A DNA stretch of 7,183 bases from Actinomycetota bacterium (GTDB lineage Bacteria > Actinomycetota > Actinomycetes > S36-B12). The stretch lies in NCBI GenBank assembly GCA_009700485.1, contig WLLZ01000089.1, forward strand, positions 1-7,183, given 5' to 3'. Below, piece after piece: positions 4,792-7,183 of this stretch. Within the stretch, counting starts at the first letter, position 1. Each line of letters begins with the position of its first letter. The notes under the pieces were generated by a model. It ran no database searches. It saw nothing but the letters and a program-made list of their open reading frames with translations, and was not told the origin of the DNA. A program made the position numbers and the translations under genes.

Positions 4792-6364
4792 ATCCCAGTA
4801 ATTTCTTGAGTTCTGGCGGTAAGTCAGCAATATCGAAGTCAACGGGTGCCGAATTTGCCGTACCCGCACCGAGCATCGAGCCTGGGCCACCCGTTGGGGT
4901 GGATACCCCGGCCACTTGATCGGCACGCTTTGCTGGATTACCACTGCGACTTTTCCCTTTGGCAGGTTTAACGGGCTTAGCCATTTTTCCTTTGGACTTC
5001 TTGCCGCCACCCATGCCGGGCATTCCCGGCGTGGGTGGCATTCCAGGCATTCCAGGCATGCCACCTTTACCCATCTGCTTCATCATTTTTTGGGCCTGGC
5101 CGAAGCGTTCAATCAAGCCATTGACATCGCTGACCGATGACCCGGACCCCCGCGCGATGCGAGCCCTGCGTGAGCCGTTCAAGATCTTTGGCTCCCGGCG
5201 CTCCGCCGGAGTCATCGATTGGATGATGGCAGCAACGCGGTCCATCTCCCGGTCATCAACCTGGTCAAGTTGGGCTTTCATCTCGCCCATACCGGGCAAC
5301 ATGCCCATGATCTTGCCGATGGAACCCATCTTCTTGATCGACTGCATTTGCTCAAGGAAGTCATCAAGGGTGAAATCCTCGCCCGCCGAAACCTTGCGTG
5401 CCATCCTTTCGGTTTGCTCAGCATCAAAAGCACGTTCGGCCTGCTCGATCAAGGTGAGCATGTCGCCCATGTCAAGAATGCGCGAAGCCATGCGATCTGG
5501 ATGGAACACCTCAAAGTCGGTTAATTTCTCACCGACTGACGCGAACATGATCGGCCGCTTCGTGACGCTAACGATTGACAGTGCCGCGCCACCACGTGCA
5601 TCACCATCGAGCTTAGTTAGTACAACGGCGTCGAAACCGACACCTTCGGCGAACTCCTCGGCGGTGCGTACCGCATCTTGACCAATCATCGCGTCAACGA
5701 CTAACAAGGTTTCATCAGGCTGGGCTGCATCGCGGACCGCACGCAATTGCTGCATGAGCTCAGCATCGATCGCTAACCGGCCGGCTGTGTCAACGATGAC
5801 AATGTCATGGAGTTTCTGCTCCGCATATACGCGTGCATCCTTGGTTACCTTTATCGGGTCGCCAACCCCGTTGCCCGGCTCTGGCGCAAATATTGCGACA
5901 CCGGCCTGCTCAGAGATGATCCGAAGTTGATCTACCGCATTAGGACGCTGTAGATCTGCTGCGACAAGTAGCGGGGTGTGGCCTTCACTTTTCAGTTGAA
6001 GCGCCAACTTGCCAGCAAGGGTGGTTTTACCGGCACCCTGCAATCCGGCCAGCAAAATTACGGTCGGGGGGTTCTTCGCAAAAACCAAATTCCGGGTTTC
6101 GCCACCTAGGATCGCGATGAGCTCCTCGTGCACGATTTTGACTATCTGCTGGGCCGGATTGAGCGCCCCCGAGGCCGCCGCTGCCAGCGCCCGTTCTTTG
6201 ACCACCGCGGTGAATTCGCGGACCACCGGCAAGGCGACATCTGCCTCTAGCAATGCCGTGCGAATCTCCTTAACGGTAGCGTCGACATCGGCTTCCGAAA
6301 GTCGACCTTTGCCGCGCAGCCCTTTGATGGTGGCGGCAAGGCGATCAGAGAGGTTGGCGAACAC
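4790..6364 (-). CDS. ffh: Signal recognition particle protein Ffh (SRP54)
   Basis: SRP GTPase that binds 4.5S RNA and signal sequences emerging from the ribosome and hands them to FtsY. The 524-residue chain has an N-terminal helical domain (1-95) and G domain motifs GLQGAGKTT (107-115), AADLQRP (135-141), DTAGRL (192-197) and TKLDGDARGG (250-259). Its M domain (from about 325) includes the finger-loop segment IGKIMGMLPGMG, and the RNA-binding stretch GSRRARIARGSG lies at 397-408. A Met-Gly-Pro repeat (436-452) and a basic, low-complexity tail end in DLPPELKKLLG. Length matches actinobacterial Ffh. The GTG start gives the typical MFANLSDRL N-terminus; no SD precedes it, and a -10-like site lies 6 nt upstream. 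Confidence 0.98.
   Translation of the reverse strand: MFANLSDRLAATIKGLRGKGRLSEADVDATVKEIRTALLEADVALPVVREFTAVVKERALAAAASGALNPAQQIVKIVHEELIAILGGETRNLVFAKNPPTVILLAGLQGAGKTTLAGKLALQLKSEGHTPLLVAADLQRPNAVDQLRIISEQAGVAIFAPEPGNGVGDPIKVTKDARVYAEQKLHDIVIVDTAGRLAIDAELMQQLRAVRDAAQPDETLLVVDAMIGQDAVRTAEEFAEGVGFDAVVLTKLDGDARGGAALSIVSVTKRPIMFASVGEKLTDFEVFHPDRMASRILDMGDMLTLIEQAERAFDAEQTERMARKVSAGEDFTLDDFLEQMQSIKKMGSIGKIMGMLPGMGEMKAQLDQVDDREMDRVAAIIQSMTPAERREPKILNGSRRARIARGSGSSVSDVNGLIERFGQAQKMMKQMGKGGMPGMPGMPPTPGMPGMGGGKKSKGKMAKPVKPAKGKSRSGNPAKRADQVAGVSTPTGGPGSMLGAGTANSAPVDFDIADLPPELKKLLG
5009..5059 (-). repeat. Met-Gly-Pro repeat in the Ffh tail
   Basis: Residues 436-452 are repeats of GMP with one PTP interruption, next to a methionine-rich helix (KMMKQMGKGG). 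Met/Gly-rich C-termini are common in bacterial Ffh, so this is a low-complexity part of the M-domain tail, not a mobile repeat. Confidence 0.7.
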
Positions 6365-6370
6365 GGGGTC

Positions 6371-6378
6371 AGAGTATC
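6371..6378 (-). promoter_or_regulatory. Candidate -10 element for ffh, possibly leaderless
   Basis: Minus-strand GATACTCT contains overlapping -10-like hexamers, GATACT (6373-6378) and TACTCT (6371-6376). Six bases separate the second from the GTG start at 6364, so transcription could begin at or within a few bases of the start codon. No strong -35 is visible. Lack of an SD before ffh fits a leaderless mRNA, which is common in actinobacteria. Confidence 0.4.
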
Positions 6379-6428
6379 GGCACGGGATTTGCGCACTACC
6401 GGCTGGACAGAGATTCGCTTATCGGTCT

Positions 6429-7183
6429 TTAGCCGACTTGAAGAGCCTCCAGCACCTGAAGTCTCACAACTTCGGCCATTTGCGGGCTAAGGGGGGCCGC
6501 CGCGTCATCGACCAAAAAGAAAACGTCGACCGCCTCAGATCCAAGGGTGAGAACCTTAGCGCCGGTGATCGTGACCTCGGCGGCGCTGATCGCCCCGGTA
6601 ACGCGGTGCAGTAACCCCGGCTCATCATGCGCGCGTACTTCAAGAATGGTGGATCTATCCGAAACTGCATGTATTACATCTACGCGTGGGGCGGCACGCA
6701 CAATTTTGCCGTTCGAGACATAAGCTACCGCGCGCTCTCGGATTTTGGCGCCCACATCAATCGCCCCCGCAAAGGCTAGGCGCAACTGCTCCGCAATCTG
6801 CTGCGAACTTGGTGGGTCACCGAACGTTGGGAACACCGTCCAGATCTGAACGGCGCGCTCGCCAACGGTAATGACCCGAGCACTACGCACTTGCAGCCGC
6901 TGAAGTGAGAGCACCCCGGCCACCGTGGACAACAGACCTAAACGATCGGGGGCGGCAACTGTGAGGTGGTAACCGTCTTCCGCCGCCTCCATCGCCACCC
7001 ATACCCCCGTGCTAGCAAGTGCCACCTGCTGCACTTCACTAAATTCAGGTTCAGCTGGTGCTGGATGCCCCGCAAGCTGGGCCTGCGCTTTGTAAACTAA
7101 TTCAGTCACAAGTTTTGCGCGCCAATCACTCCACGCCGCCGGCCCGGTTGCAAAAGCATCGGCACGCGTTAGGGCATGCAGGA
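6429..7183 (-). CDS. glnD: Bifunctional uridylyltransferase GlnD, C-terminal part (N-terminus beyond window)
   Basis: GlnD attaches and removes nucleotides on the PII nitrogen-signalling protein in response to glutamine. Only the last 250 residues lie here; the frame is open to the right edge, so the nucleotidyltransferase and most of the HD domain are missing. The first residues, LHALTRADAFATGPAAWSDW, are the family segment that follows the HD domain. Two ACT domains sense glutamine: ACT1 at about visible residues 72-120 (HLTVAAPDRLGLLSTVAGVL) and ACT2 at about 178-240 (ILEVRAHDEPGLLHRVTGAI). GTG 7109 is internal, not a start. It ends 64 bp before ffh, the same neighbour as in Streptomyces. 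In many actinobacteria the enzyme adenylylates PII instead of uridylylating it; which applies here cannot be seen. Confidence 0.95.
   Translation of the reverse strand, partial: LHALTRADAFATGPAAWSDWRAKLVTELVYKAQAQLAGHPAPAEPEFSEVQQVALASTGVWVAMEAAEDGYHLTVAAPDRLGLLSTVAGVLSLQRLQVRSARVITVGERAVQIWTVFPTFGDPPSSQQIAEQLRLAFAGAIDVGAKIRERAVAYVSNGKIVRAAPRVDVIHAVSDRSTILEVRAHDEPGLLHRVTGAISAAEVTITGAKVLTLGSEAVDVFFLVDDAAAPLSPQMAEVVRLQVLEALQVG

Noticed and set aside
4678..5064. Minus-strand frame in another phase within ffh and the DUF1775 start
   Set aside because: Overlaps two well-supported genes on the same strand and shows no domain.
4959..5681. Plus-strand open frame of 240 codons opposite ffh
   Set aside because: Antisense shadow of a highly conserved ffh sequence; the protein has no recognisable features.
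6009..6614. Plus-strand open frame of 201 codons
   Set aside because: Spans the antisense of the ffh start and glnD end, including the intergenic promoter region; composition is that of a shadow frame.
7107..7109. GTG at 7109 as the start of a separate ACT-domain protein
   Set aside because: The frame continues upstream to the window edge with residues typical of GlnD (ADAFATGPAAW), so this is an internal Val codon.

Overview
This is a conserved housekeeping block from an actinobacterium (Actinomycetota). Every gene I can support lies on the minus strand, so transcription runs from high to low coordinates. The placement rests on gene order (glnD, ffh, rpsP, khpA, rimM, trmD, rplS, then tandem type I signal peptidases, as in Streptomyces), GTG starts for ffh and rpsP, an S16 protein with a long acidic C-terminal extension, and LepB and DUF1775 proteins of actinobacterial type. 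GC content looks moderate (mid-fifties by eye), lower than in Streptomyces. Genus cannot be told from the window.

Layout in transcription order. (1) 7183-6429: C-terminal 250 residues of GlnD with its two ACT domains, cut by the window edge. (2) 6364-4790: ffh, the SRP GTPase, after a 64-bp gap with a -10-like site so close to the GTG that the mRNA may be leaderless. (3) 4781-4260: an exported DUF1775/YcnI-like putative copper-binding protein, coupled to ffh by a Shine-Dalgarno (SD) overlapping the ffh stop. (4) A 180-bp gap with a candidate promoter and hairpins, then rpsP (4079-3510), khpA (3510-3271), rimM (3256-2735) and trmD (2745-2011), packed with 1-nt and 11-nt overlaps and one 14-nt gap. 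(5) A 178-bp structured leader, then rplS (1832-1440). (6) Two tandem signal peptidase genes, 1373-690 and 690 to the left edge, joined by a 1-nt stop/start overlap; the second has no stop inside the window.

The genes cover protein export (Ffh targets nascent secretory and membrane proteins; the LepB enzymes remove signal peptides), ribosome assembly and decoding (S16, L19, RimM, TrmD, KhpA) and nitrogen signalling (GlnD). No mobile element, CRISPR array, tRNA or rRNA was seen. No wholly new system is evident. The best leads are regulatory or architectural: possible alternative base pairing in the rplS leader that would control its SD, an in-frame dnaX-type slippery heptamer with a strong hairpin at the start of the second lepB, the decapeptide-repeat tail of S16, and the DUF1775 gene lodged between ffh and rpsP.
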